Shown here piece after piece: positions 38,391 to 47,398 of a DNA stretch of 64,000 nt. Source of the DNA: Pedobacter sp. B4-66 (GTDB taxonomy: Bacteria; Bacteroidota; Bacteroidia; Sphingobacteriales; Sphingobacteriaceae); the NCBI RefSeq assembly GCF_018492665.1, contig NZ_JAFVME010000005.1, positions 1-64,000 of the forward strand, given 5' to 3'. The notes beneath the pieces are model-generated. The model did no database searches, was not told the DNA's origin, and saw only the letters and a list, made by a program, of their open reading frames with translations. Position 1 is the first letter of the stretch; every line of letters starts with the position of its first letter. Position numbers and translations under genes: made by a program.

Positions 38391-39342
38391 TGTTTATATT
38401 TTGATTGCGCTTAATAAGTTGGGCCGGGTATAAAACTACATACCAAACCATAAATAATAGTGATCCTCCAAGAATGGATACACTTAACCAAAGTGGCATA
38501 TTAGTATGCCTTGTAACAAAACTTTCAAAAATAGCCGCTATCACAATTATGGGTAGTATCCCTAATGCTATTTTAGTTCCGTCCTTTGCACTATTTACAA
38601 ATGCCTGAAAACGAGTATATGTTTTGGGGAACAACAAGCCATGGCCTAAAACCAGACCTGCGCCACCGGCAATAATAATAGCCGATATTTCTAAAGTTCC
38701 ATGAATCCATATTACAAGGATAGATTCGATTCCCAGTCCTTTGCTAAAAAAATAATACTCAAATGAGCCTAGCATAATTCCATTCCTTAAAATAAAAAAC
38801 ACAGGCCCAATTGACAGGAAAATTCCGCTCACAAACATTATTAGTGATACATAAATATTGTTTGCTGCAATCATAAAAAACATACTAATCTCACCTTGTG
38901 TTTTATAAACACCAAATGGATCTCCCTTTGCAATATTTTCATTGGTCATATTAACATAACCATCTCCAAGAATTAACCTTATGAAGGTATCATCATATTT
39001 CGCTGATAAAATTCCGATTAAGCTTGAGATCACGAAGAAGATCAAAGAATATAAAAGTTGCCTGCGATAAGTATAAAAAAGCATGGGAAGTTCAAATTTC
39101 CAAAACTCAACAAATGCATTGCGGTCTTCTTTTTTGTTCTTGTAAATAGACTGGTGTAGTAATGCCGCTATTCCATTTAAATACTCCGTTGTCTTAGACT
39201 TTGGATAAAATGTTTTGGCGTAGGCCAGATCATTCGTAATGTCTACAAACCTATCCGCAAGTTCATCAGGCGTTGCTACGCTCATTTGCTCGTAGGACTT
39301 CCATTTAGCGGAATTCTGTTTAACAAACAACGATTCTCTCAT
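38368..39342 (-). CDS. SpoIIM-like (DUF95) membrane protein
   Basis: I choose the ATG at 39342 (MRESLFVKQNSAKWKSYE), because this opening is typical for the family; the longer frame adds 16 hydrophobic residues. The 324-residue protein has a helical N-terminal third and about six membrane helices. They include the family blocks NNIYVSLIMFVSGIFLSIGPV and IWIHGTLEISAIIIAGGAGLVLG. Sporulation protein IIM shares the membrane part, but this phylum does not sporulate. It leads the minus-strand cluster and diverges from the RDD gene across 130 bases. Confidence 0.85.
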   Translation of the reverse strand: MRESLFVKQNSAKWKSYEQMSVATPDELADRFVDITNDLAYAKTFYPKSKTTEYLNGIAALLHQSIYKNKKEDRNAFVEFWKFELPMLFYTYRRQLLYSLIFFVISSLIGILSAKYDDTFIRLILGDGYVNMTNENIAKGDPFGVYKTQGEISMFFMIAANNIYVSLIMFVSGIFLSIGPVFFILRNGIMLGSFEYYFFSKGLGIESILVIWIHGTLEISAIIIAGGAGLVLGHGLLFPKTYTRFQAFVNSAKDGTKIALGILPIIVIAAIFESFVTRHTNMPLWLSVSILGGSLLFMVWYVVLYPAQLIKRNQNINNVGEIRI

Positions 39343-39457
39343 AGGTTTTGCGAGGGCTTTAATTTTTATGTAAAATAGCACAAAAAACAATCTTACAAGA
39401 AAAATTCACAATCATTATTTTATTTCTCCTGAACATTTCTTTCCTTTAAATTTTATC

Positions 39458-39465
39458 TAAGTTTG
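39458..39465 (+). promoter_or_regulatory. -7 box very close to the RDD gene start
   Basis: TAAGTTTG is an exact match to TAnnTTTG and ends only seven bases before the ATG at 39473. If it is used, the transcript would start at or next to the ATG. No clear -33 TTTG stands at the proper distance. Confidence 0.4.
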
Positions 39466-39472
39466 AGTCTAT

Positions 39473-40204
39473 ATGGAAACAATACAGGTAAACACTAGTC
39501 AGCATGTAGCAATTGATTATCCCGTGGCAGGATTAGGAGAACGAGTGGCCGCCAGATTAATTGACCTGGGCGCCTTTATAGTAGTTGGAGGCCTACTCAT
39601 GCTATTAACTATGTTTGGCATAAGCGTTCAATCAAACATCCTCATCATTTCCATCTGGTCAATTTTTGGAGCTTGTTATGTTTTCTACAACCTTCTTACC
39701 GAAATCTTTATGAATGGCCAAAGCATTGGAAAAAGGCTTCTAAAAATAAAGGTGATTAGCTTAAATGGAGGCCAACCCAGTATAGGACAATATTTCATTC
39801 GCTGGGTATTCAGACTAGTAGATTTTTCGTTAACTGCTCAGGTAGGCGGGCTAATTTGCATTGCCGCAACAGAAAAAAAACAACGAATTGGTGATGTAGT
39901 TGCCGGAACTACGCTCATAAAAACAGTTCCCCGCACTGATTTTAATCACATTGCTTTTCATCCTGTGGAAGATGAGTATACCCCTGTTTTTGCATACGTC
40001 GACCAACTCACTGATAGGGATGCGGAACTAATTCATGAAGTGATAAGCACCTTTCATAAAACAAATAATGCTGATTTAATTTACACCATGTCCGAAAGAA
40101 TCTCGACACATCTTGCCATCACTATCCCGGCCGGCATGAACGAATTAGATTTCTTAAAAACAGTAATTAAAGATTATAGATATATTACTTCAAGAGCAGA
40201 TTAA
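39473..40204 (+). CDS. RDD-family membrane protein
   Basis: The 243-residue protein has the RDD domain, named for the conserved Arg-Asp-Asp residues. It has hydrophobic helices near 30-50 and 53-75, and the phrases GERVAARLIDLGAFIV, GQSIGKRLLKIKVI and RIGDVVAGTTLIK. The C-terminal 85 residues are soluble and acidic. RDD proteins are regular neighbours of SpoIIM/DUF4129/MoxR genes in Bacteroidota and Actinobacteria. Here the gene is divergent from that run. Function unknown; a transport role has been suggested for some relatives. Confidence 0.88.
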   Translation: METIQVNTSQHVAIDYPVAGLGERVAARLIDLGAFIVVGGLLMLLTMFGISVQSNILIISIWSIFGACYVFYNLLTEIFMNGQSIGKRLLKIKVISLNGGQPSIGQYFIRWVFRLVDFSLTAQVGGLICIAATEKKQRIGDVVAGTTLIKTVPRTDFNHIAFHPVEDEYTPVFAYVDQLTDRDAELIHEVISTFHKTNNADLIYTMSERISTHLAITIPAGMNELDFLKTVIKDYRYITSRAD

Positions 40205-40211
40205 GCAAAGG

Positions 40212-40988
40212 CTATTTCAAATTCTTTAAGATTGCAGGAGCCACATTTACCGCCCAGCCCATATACATTTTACCCGAAGGATGTAGACCATCAATGGCCA
40301 CCAACGACCTATCTGAGAGCGCTAATCTTGAAGCAGGGGTAATGTCTGTATAACTCAGCCCCTCAGCTAATGTTTCTTCTTTATTAATTGCATTAAAAGC
40401 GTCAATCTCTTCGGCAATAGTTTGCTGATCTCGGCCACTTTGCAAGCCAAATGGAGTAACTCCCCAATCTGGAATTGATATTACAAAAACATGCGCCTTT
40501 TTATCTTTGGTAAAGTTAATTGCAGTTTGTAAAAGCTCCTTAAATTCTTTCCTGTAAACATCTTTTGATTCAGCCCTATATTGATTGTTTACCCCTATTA
40601 GTAAAGTAACAATATCATACTTATGCTCAGGAAACCCTGAGTCCTTAATGCCGGCTTGCAATTCACTGGTTGTCCAACCTGTTCTTGCAACTATAGTTGG
40701 TGGATTTATGATAAGTCCTTTTGCTGTAAGTTCCTTTGCCAACTGATTTGGGAAGTTCTCATTACGCGCTACAGATTCGCCAATGGTATATGAATCACCA
40801 AGAGCAATATAATTTAGCTGCTTCCCCTTATTTGGATCTATTGGAGATATTGTATCCACAGGCTTAGTAATAGTATCAGCTGGCTTTACAAGAGTATCTG
40901 TAGGTTTAGTGTCATCCATAGATTTTAAATCTCCTTTTTTACAGGATAATATTAGTAAAAATGAAAAGATTAATATTGAAAATCTCAT
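40212..40988 (-). CDS. SGNH/GDSL-type esterase lipoprotein
   Basis: The 258-residue protein has a lipobox (FLLILSC16KK) and a linker made of repeated KPxDTxx units at about 28-47, and then an SGNH hydrolase domain. Block I is LGDSYTIG with the catalytic Ser, block III is IGVNNQYR with the oxyanion Asn, and block V is DGLHPSGKMY with the Asp and His. It probably cleaves ester bonds (acetyl groups or lipids) at the cell surface. It is convergent with the RDD gene, with only seven bases between. Confidence 0.9.
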   Translation of the reverse strand: MRFSILIFSFLLILSCKKGDLKSMDDTKPTDTLVKPADTITKPVDTISPIDPNKGKQLNYIALGDSYTIGESVARNENFPNQLAKELTAKGLIINPPTIVARTGWTTSELQAGIKDSGFPEHKYDIVTLLIGVNNQYRAESKDVYRKEFKELLQTAINFTKDKKAHVFVISIPDWGVTPFGLQSGRDQQTIAEEIDAFNAINKEETLAEGLSYTDITPASRLALSDRSLVAIDGLHPSGKMYMGWAVNVAPAILKNLK

Positions 40989-41040
40989 ATTCCGTACTTA
41001 CGCAGAAATTACAGCTACAGATTTTCCGAGTACAACTGTA

Positions 41041-41382
41041 TTAATGAGTGTGAGGCACCCACATTTTATAAACATAGCTTATCAACACAATTGAACCTGC
41101 AATGAGGTATAGTGTTTTAACTAAAATATCACTTCTTTTACCAAACCAGTAATTGGCCGACAAACCCACAATAAAAGTAATAAGAAGAGGAACTGTCGGC
41201 GGATACATATCAAAGCTCTTTTCCCAATCCCCTTTTAGGAGAAATAGCAATGAGCGTTGAAAGCCACACCCGGGGCAGTCAATATTGAAGATATATTTAA
41301 GCGGACAGGGAATAAAAAAAATATCCGCCTTGTCTAAAAAGGAAGACCAGGCGGATATAATATATGTTATGAATACTAACAA
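41041..41382 (-). CDS. DUF2752 small membrane protein
   Basis: The 113-residue protein has the DUF2752 signature, a short helix followed by CPLKYIFNIDCPGCGFQRSL with Cys pairs, and then hydrophobic helices near 60-78 and 85-103. The start codon appears to be TTG, directly after the stop of the upstream DUF5684 gene, with no spacing; I found no ATG at a better place. The cysteine cluster suggests metal or redox chemistry, but no function is known. The two small genes form a transcription unit. Confidence 0.75.
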   Translation of the reverse strand: MLVFITYIISAWSSFLDKADIFFIPCPLKYIFNIDCPGCGFQRSLLFLLKGDWEKSFDMYPPTVPLLITFIVGLSANYWFGKRSDILVKTLYLIAGSIVLISYVYKMWVPHTH

Positions 41383-41859
41383 TTAAATTCCAGGAGTGGT
41401 TGGAGGTTTATTAAACGGATCGTTGAATGGATTGTTATTACCAAAAGGATTGTTAGGGTTATTAAAGCCATTCTGTGCTTCTGCTGCAGATGGGCCTAAA
41501 TACTTAGCATCACCAAATCCTAGTATCGGATAAAAAACAATAGGTAAAATAATAAGTCCAGCAGTAAAACCTTCTGACTTTCCAAAACTTTTACTTAATA
41601 GATTCATAAGCCAAACACTGAATACAATATTTACACATGGTATTAATAACCAAAGTATCCAGATCATAGGTTTACCAACAATTTCAATCAATACGATTAA
41701 ATTATAAATAGGCACGATAGCTGCCCAGCCTGGTTTCCCAGCTTTAACGAACGTTTTCCATAATCCTGCGTAAACAATAACTGCCACAAAAAGGCAGAAA
41801 AAAATCATGCCTGCGCCTATACCGGCAGCGGCTGAAGAGTACTCTGAATTGTAATCCAT
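41383..41859 (-). CDS. DUF5684-type small membrane protein
   Basis: The 158-residue protein has three or four hydrophobic segments between 15 and 120 and the motif VKAGKPGWAAIVPIYN. This is the hallmark of a family (DUF5684) found alone or fused to signal peptidase I in Bacteroidota. The last 40 residues are rich in Asn, Pro, Phe and Gly, with repeats of NPFxxxN type (NNPFGNNNPFNDPFNKPP). No catalytic residues of signal peptidase are present. It is coupled to the DUF2752 gene. Confidence 0.75.
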   Translation of the reverse strand: MDYNSEYSSAAAGIGAGMIFFCLFVAVIVYAGLWKTFVKAGKPGWAAIVPIYNLIVLIEIVGKPMIWILWLLIPCVNIVFSVWLMNLLSKSFGKSEGFTAGLIILPIVFYPILGFGDAKYLGPSAAEAQNGFNNPNNPFGNNNPFNDPFNKPPTTPGI

Positions 41860-41940
41860 AGGGTTTTTGAGTTTTAATTTATATAAAGATAATCTTTATG
41901 TCAAAAAATCAAAATTCCTACCTCGATTTTCAAATACAAA

Positions 41941-42636
41941 TCAGACTAACTGCATATTAAAAAGGCTGGCAATATGCCCTTTGAGCTTCCCCTCAACCTC
42001 TGCAATATCTACAGAATAACCCAATTCACGCTGTATTGACGTTACGTCCTTGTCATCAATGCCACAAGGAACAATGTTCTTAAAGTAATTCAAGTCTGCA
42101 TTTACATTGAATGCAAATCCATGCATGGTTACCCACCTGCTACACCTTACACCAAGTGCACATATTTTTCGCGCTTTCTCATTATCAGCATCCAGCCACA
42201 CACCAGTATAACCTGTATACCTGCCAGCCTTAATTCCATAATCATTCAGTGTCAAAATAACGGCCTCTTCAAGTGTTCTTAAGTAAAGGTGGATATCCGT
42301 AAAGAAATTATCCAAATCTAGAATCGGGTAACCTACAATTTGCCCGGGGCCATGATATGTTATATCTCCACCACGATTAATCTTATAATAGGTTGCTTCT
42401 TTTTCTAATAATCCTTGTTCGTCAAGCAACAAGTTCTCAGGATGGCCGCTTTTACCCAAAGTATAAACATGAGGATGTTCGCAAAACACCAGATAATTTG
42501 GAGTTTCCAACGTAGTATTATTTGATCGGTTTTGTGTCTTTAAAGCCACAGTCTGATTAAACAAAATTTCCTGCTTATCCCAGGCATCCTGATAATCAAT
42601 AAGGCCCCAATCTATAAATTCAACTTTTTTATTCAT
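41941..42636 (-). CDS. lipB: octanoyl-[acyl-carrier-protein]:protein octanoyltransferase
   Basis: LipB moves octanoate from ACP to lipoyl domains of 2-oxoacid dehydrogenases and the glycine cleavage system, the first step of lipoate synthesis. The 231-residue protein has RGGDITYHGPGQIVGYPI near 92-109, GVRCSRWVTMHGFAFNVN, and the catalytic cysteine in IVPCGI near 183. The length is normal. LipA is not next to it. It lies 12 bases after the phosphopantetheinyl transferase stop, and the two may be cotranscribed. Confidence 0.95.
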   Translation of the reverse strand: MNKKVEFIDWGLIDYQDAWDKQEILFNQTVALKTQNRSNNTTLETPNYLVFCEHPHVYTLGKSGHPENLLLDEQGLLEKEATYYKINRGGDITYHGPGQIVGYPILDLDNFFTDIHLYLRTLEEAVILTLNDYGIKAGRYTGYTGVWLDADNEKARKICALGVRCSRWVTMHGFAFNVNADLNYFKNIVPCGIDDKDVTSIQRELGYSVDIAEVEGKLKGHIASLFNMQLV

Positions 42637-42648
42637 TTTTATGAAGAG

Positions 42649-43314
42649 TTAAGCTACCACATAGCCTAACATATAGCCATCGTTAGTTTTAAAATAATGT
42701 ACGATGAGTTCCTGAGTTCCCTCCGGAAGATCTACAAGCGCATTAAGACTTCCCTCGTCTTTAAGTTTAAAAGGCTTAATATGAATGTCGCGTTTAAACT
42801 CAAGGCCTTTCCTGCCATGCCATTTGTAAATGGCTTCTTTTGCACACCAGCATACATATAATCCATTGGTGTTATCACCTATCTGTTTTTGAGAAAGTTC
42901 CGAGTCAGAAAGAAACTTATTTCTAATGCTCTTTATTTTATGCTTAATAAGCTCTATATCAACCCCCACCTTTTTCTTTTTCCCAACAATAACCGAAGCA
43001 TAATCATAAGAGTGACTTAAAGAAATATGATAGCCAAGATTTGGGAGATACGGTTTACCGTGCTCGTCCATACGACAATCAATATACTCCGAAGTATTAA
43101 GCATTGTTCTTAATAAAACCCTTGTACTTAACCAGTGAAGCAAACGCTTTCCATTATTTAACGATGAAATAACATCAAGCTCATGCTGTTTCAGTTGTAA
43201 CCCTGAAATCAGTTGCTCTTCAGTTTCTTCGATTTTCCATACGGCAAGTATGGTATCGTCGTCAATATTTTTATTAAAAACTACAGGCATCTCTATTTTA
43301 GAAAAACTATGCAA
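42649..43314 (-). CDS. 4'-phosphopantetheinyl transferase superfamily protein
   Basis: The 221-residue protein is a Sfp/Gsp-type enzyme that loads phosphopantetheine on carrier proteins from CoA. The two metal and substrate motifs are present: VGVDIELIK near 117-125, and WCAKEAIYKWHG near 155-166. The substrate carrier is unknown. It could serve the fatty-acid ACP, or a polyketide or aryl-polyene pathway. The neighbouring lipB also works on acyl-carrier metabolism. Confidence 0.85.
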   Translation of the reverse strand: MHSFSKIEMPVVFNKNIDDDTILAVWKIEETEEQLISGLQLKQHELDVISSLNNGKRLLHWLSTRVLLRTMLNTSEYIDCRMDEHGKPYLPNLGYHISLSHSYDYASVIVGKKKKVGVDIELIKHKIKSIRNKFLSDSELSQKQIGDNTNGLYVCWCAKEAIYKWHGRKGLEFKRDIHIKPFKLKDEGSLNALVDLPEGTQELIVHYFKTNDGYMLGYVVA

Positions 43315-43358
43315 AAGTATCTTAAATTAATCATAATTTCGTCCAAATACTATATAAA

Positions 43359-43895
43359 ATGATACTGTCGGATAAACGAATTCTTCAAGAAATAGATAAG
43401 GGAACCATTATAATAGAGCCTTTTAATTCAGAATGCCTTGGCACAAACTCATATGATGTTCATTTAGGCAAATACCTGGCTACTTATAAAGACCGGATTC
43501 TTGATGCAAAAGCACACAATAAAATAGAGCATTTCGAAATTCCTAAAGACGGATTCGTACTCCATCCTGGCACATTATATCTTGGCGTAACTTTAGAATA
43601 TACAGAAACCCATGCCCACATTCCTTTTCTCGAAGGAAAATCAAGTACCGGTCGTTTAGGTATCGATATACATGCAACAGCGGGTAAAGGTGATGTTGGT
43701 TTTTGTAACACCTGGACTTTAGAAATTTCATGTGCACAACCGGTAAGGGTGTACGCAGGTATGCCTATTGGACAGTTAATCTATTTTATGGTTGAAGGTG
43801 ATATTCAAACCATGTACAACACTAAAATCAATGCTAAATACAACAATAAAACTACAAAACCTGTAGAAAGCATGATGTGGAAGAATAAGTTCTAA
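43359..43895 (+). CDS. dcd: dCTP deaminase
   Basis: The 178-residue protein converts dCTP to dUTP for thymidylate synthesis. It has the trimeric dUTPase-like fold signatures NSYDVHLGKYLATY, LEGKSSTGRLGIDIHATAG and VYAGMPIGQLIYF. The length is typical of this subgroup. A bifunctional form (with dUTPase activity) cannot be excluded by sequence. It diverges from the phosphopantetheinyl transferase gene. Confidence 0.95.
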   Translation: MILSDKRILQEIDKGTIIIEPFNSECLGTNSYDVHLGKYLATYKDRILDAKAHNKIEHFEIPKDGFVLHPGTLYLGVTLEYTETHAHIPFLEGKSSTGRLGIDIHATAGKGDVGFCNTWTLEISCAQPVRVYAGMPIGQLIYFMVEGDIQTMYNTKINAKYNNKTTKPVESMMWKNKF

Positions 43896-43942
43896 GCGTA
43901 ATATTTCGTATATTGAGACTTTATTTGGTAAGGCTCATATTT

Positions 43943-46627
43943 ATGAAACGTAAGCTAATTCTTCCTCTGTTATTATTGTTTGGGGCATTTATAACTTTTG
44001 CCTATACAGCAGATGACGATCCTTTTGCTGAGCTGATAAAAAAGCTTGAGGTATATATTGAAAAGTATCCTCAGGAAAAAGTACACATTCATCTGGATAA
44101 ACCTTATTACGCTATCGGCGATGATATTTGGTTTAAAGCCTACGTTATAAATACCCAAACAGGAAAGCCCTCAACAATTAGCAATGCGATATATGTTGAG
44201 CTTATCAATGAAAAAGATTCAGTAAAAAAACAAATTAAACTACCGCTTATTTCAGGATTTACCTGGGGTGACTTTAAGCTTCCGGATTCCTTTGCCGAAG
44301 GAAACTACCGAATTAGAGCATATACTCAGTGGATGAAAAATGCAGGCACTGAGTTTTTCTTTGATAAAACTATAAAGATTGGCAATTCATGGGCAAATAA
44401 TGTTTTCACTAACACCAATTATACCTACAGCAAACAAAACGAAGCTGAAAAAGTAGATGCCCGAGTTAAGTTTACCGACAAAGAAGGCACACCATACACT
44501 CAAAATGAAGTTACCTACGAAGTTCAGCTAAATTATAGAAGTTTGGCAAAAGGAAAGGCTCTCACCAATGAACAAGGCGAGGTAAACATCAGTTTTTTAA
44601 ACACCCAGCCCTCACTATATAAATCAGGAAAGATTATTACCACACTAACCCTTCCTGATAAGAAAAAGATCATTAAAGAAATCCCCGTTAAAGCGACATC
44701 GAATACTGTTGATGTTCAGTTTTTCCCGGAAAGTGGAAACCTGGTAGAAGACTTGCCAAATAAGATTGGAATCAAGGCGGTAAATGCATCAGGATTAGGC
44801 GAAGATGTAAAAGGCGTAATCATAGATAACGATGGACAAGAGGTTACTCAATTTAGCACCCAACATTTAGGAATAGGCAGCTTTATACTTAACCCCCAGC
44901 CGGGTAAAACTTATACTGCCAAGGTTAGTTATAAAGACGGATCTGAAAGTTCCGTAAACTTACCACGGGTATTACAAAGTGGCTATGTTATTACAACCAA
45001 CACTAATTCTGAAAATGTAGTAGTTAAAATTATGCTAAGTACCGGTTTGCTAGGACCTGGCGAATTAAAACTAGTAGCCCAAAACAATGGGAATGTTTGT
45101 TTCATATCTAAGGCTTCATCCCAAAAACAAATTATCACTGCTTCTATTCCAAAAAAAGATTTGCCTTCTGGCATTATCCAACTAACACTATTTTCTGCTC
45201 AGAACACTCCAGTTGCTGAGCGTCTTGTTTTTGTGAATAATATGAAGGACAGGATAACAACAACTGTTTCTACAGCTAAAAAGACTTATGGACCAAAAGA
45301 AAAGGTTAGTGTAGATCTTCAAGCCGCCTTTGCCGATAAACCTACCCAAGCAAGCTTTTCTATTTCCGTTACCAATACCGCATCAGTTAAGCCTGATGAA
45401 GAAAATGAAAGCAATATTTTCACTACCCTTCTGCTTACATCTGACCTTGTTGGGTACATAGAAAAACCGAACTATTACTTTTTAAATGATGATCCGAAAA
45501 CTCAGCAAGACCTAGACAATTTAATGCTAACCCAAGGCTGGCGCAGAATATTATGGAAAAATATCATTAATAATGCCGCCCCAAATATCCGTTATGAAGC
45601 CGAAAAATCACTAAAAATCAGTGGTGTTATTACAAACTATGGAGGTAAACCAATACCTAATGCCAAGGTCTCCTTATTTTCTTCTTCAGGTGGGCTTTTC
45701 GTTATAGATACAATATCCGATGCTCAAGGTCGATTCAATTTTGACAAGCTGTCATTTAATGATAGCACAAAGTTCATCGTGCAGGGTAGAACCGCAAAAA
45801 ACAAAAAAAGTGTAGAAATTGTACTTGATGTTGTTTCCGGGCAAGTAGTTACCAAAAACAAAAATACCGGAGACATTGAAGTTAATGTAAATGAGGCATT
45901 ATCAGGATATCTGAAGCAAAGCGAAAATTACTTTAACGATTTAACCAAACGAGGAATACTCGAGCGAACTATCCTGTTAAAGGAAGTCAATATTGTTGAG
46001 AAGAAAAACAAGGCTAAGAACTCTTCAAATCTAAATGGAGGTGGAAACGCCGATGCCATAATTAGTGCAGATCAGCTTCAATACTGTACAACACTATCAC
46101 AATGTTTACAGGGGCGTGTTGCTGGTTTAATTATTAGAAACGGTGTTCCATATTTACTGAGAAACGGAAACACACCAATGTCTATTGTTCTTGATGGTAT
46201 GCGCATGGAGGCTGAGTTTCTTGACAACATAAACCCTGTTGATATTGAAACCATTGAAGTATTAAAATCAGTTGGCAATACAGCAATTTATGGTAGCCAG
46301 GGTGGTGGTGGCATATTGGTAATAACTACAAAACGCGGTGGTGGTTATTCAAGTGCGTCCACATTTACTCCGGGCATCATACCTTTTACACCTAAAGGAT
46401 ATTTTACCCCAAGAGAATTTTACTCTCCTAGATATGACGTTCCAGATAACAAACCTGATTACAGAACCACTATTTATTGGAGTCCAAATATTATAACAAA
46501 CGAAAGTGGAAAAGCTGAGTTCAACTATTTCAATTCAGATGAACCAGGAACCTACAGAGTAGTTATAGAGGGCATGGATATGCTCGGAAATTTAGCGCAT
46601 ACAGTTTACACCTATGAAGTAAAATAA
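43943..46627 (+). CDS. large exported MG2-type protein with isolated TonB plug domain
   Basis: I start this at the ATG at 43943 (MKRKLILPLLLLFGAFITFAYT), which gives a signal peptide. The 894-residue mature frame begins with an alpha-2-macroglobulin MG2-like domain (EKVHIHLDKPYYAIGDDIWFKAYV). Further beta-sandwich domains include a carboxypeptidase-regulatory-like domain near 555-620. Near 690-790 it has a TonB-receptor plug-like domain (LSQCLQGRVAGLIIRNG, DGMRMEAEFLDNINPVDIETIEVLK, YGSQGGGGILVITTKRG). No beta-barrel follows; the end (IYWSPNIITNESGKAEFNYF) is macroglobulin-like. It is a Bacteroidota-specific exported family. Its role is unknown. Confidence 0.75.
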   Translation: MKRKLILPLLLLFGAFITFAYTADDDPFAELIKKLEVYIEKYPQEKVHIHLDKPYYAIGDDIWFKAYVINTQTGKPSTISNAIYVELINEKDSVKKQIKLPLISGFTWGDFKLPDSFAEGNYRIRAYTQWMKNAGTEFFFDKTIKIGNSWANNVFTNTNYTYSKQNEAEKVDARVKFTDKEGTPYTQNEVTYEVQLNYRSLAKGKALTNEQGEVNISFLNTQPSLYKSGKIITTLTLPDKKKIIKEIPVKATSNTVDVQFFPESGNLVEDLPNKIGIKAVNASGLGEDVKGVIIDNDGQEVTQFSTQHLGIGSFILNPQPGKTYTAKVSYKDGSESSVNLPRVLQSGYVITTNTNSENVVVKIMLSTGLLGPGELKLVAQNNGNVCFISKASSQKQIITASIPKKDLPSGIIQLTLFSAQNTPVAERLVFVNNMKDRITTTVSTAKKTYGPKEKVSVDLQAAFADKPTQASFSISVTNTASVKPDEENESNIFTTLLLTSDLVGYIEKPNYYFLNDDPKTQQDLDNLMLTQGWRRILWKNIINNAAPNIRYEAEKSLKISGVITNYGGKPIPNAKVSLFSSSGGLFVIDTISDAQGRFNFDKLSFNDSTKFIVQGRTAKNKKSVEIVLDVVSGQVVTKNKNTGDIEVNVNEALSGYLKQSENYFNDLTKRGILERTILLKEVNIVEKKNKAKNSSNLNGGGNADAIISADQLQYCTTLSQCLQGRVAGLIIRNGVPYLLRNGNTPMSIVLDGMRMEAEFLDNINPVDIETIEVLKSVGNTAIYGSQGGGGILVITTKRGGGYSSASTFTPGIIPFTPKGYFTPREFYSPRYDVPDNKPDYRTTIYWSPNIITNESGKAEFNYFNSDEPGTYRVVIEGMDMLGNLAHTVYTYEVK

Positions 46628-46633
46628 ATATAA

Positions 46634-47395
46634 ATGAATACAATTAAAGTCACCATAAAAGACCACCTAAGCATCATCACACTCGATAGGGGTAAATCCA
46701 ATGCACTAAACCGTGAGATGATTACTGAGTTAAATGATATACTAGTAAACATCTCTGGCGACCCAAATATTGCAGGCGTCATTATCACGGGAAAGGAGCA
46801 TTTCTTTTCTGCAGGATTGGATCTTATAGAATTATACAACTATTCAGAACAAGAAGCTGAATCATTCTGGCACCTATTTCTGAATTTCACAGCAACCATA
46901 ACTTCCTTTAAAAAACCATTAGTTGCAGCTGTAAATGGCCACAGCCCTGCTGGCGGATGTGTCATTGCTCTTGCATGCGACTATAGGATTATGGCTGAAG
47001 GAAAATACATTATTGGATTAAATGAGGTTCCAGTGGGTATAATTGTACCAAACAGTATTTTCAACCTTTACTCATTTTGGATTGGCCAGGCCAATGCTAC
47101 GCGAAGTCTTTTAGAAGGCAAACTATTTACTCCAGAAGAAGCGTTACAAGTTGGGTTAATTGACGAGGTTGTAAACCCGGCAAGTATTCTTACAGCTGCT
47201 GAGAGAAAAATAAGAAAATACATGGCCATGGAGCGCAATACCTGGGAACAGAGCAAGCTCAACATCAGAAAAGATTTAATAGCAGCAACCACTGCAGATC
47301 AAAGCGAAGCACTGCAAGTAATGCTAAAACAATGGTGGGCACCTACAACCCGTAGTATTTTAAAAACAATTATTGATAACCTGCAAAAGAAATAA
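46634..47395 (+). CDS. enoyl-CoA isomerase (ECI1-like, crotonase superfamily)
   Basis: The 253-residue protein belongs to the crotonase fold. It keeps only one catalytic glutamate: E131 in IGLNEVPVGI is present. The position of the second hydratase glutamate is V110 in SPAGGCVIALACDYRI. Hydratases need both, while mitochondrial delta3,delta2-enoyl-CoA isomerase (ECI1) has the same pattern, and the blocks FFSAGLDLIEL and SPAGGCVIALACDYRI strongly resemble it. I infer an isomerase that moves 3-double bonds to the 2-position in unsaturated fatty acid breakdown. It ends three bases before the dienoyl-CoA reductase gene. Confidence 0.85.
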   Translation: MNTIKVTIKDHLSIITLDRGKSNALNREMITELNDILVNISGDPNIAGVIITGKEHFFSAGLDLIELYNYSEQEAESFWHLFLNFTATITSFKKPLVAAVNGHSPAGGCVIALACDYRIMAEGKYIIGLNEVPVGIIVPNSIFNLYSFWIGQANATRSLLEGKLFTPEEALQVGLIDEVVNPASILTAAERKIRKYMAMERNTWEQSKLNIRKDLIAATTADQSEALQVMLKQWWAPTTRSILKTIIDNLQKK

Positions 47396-47398
47396 GCG

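Noticed and set aside
38368..39390. SpoIIM similarity as a hint of sporulation
   Set aside because: Only the membrane domain is shared. No other sporulation gene is present, and Bacteroidota do not sporulate.
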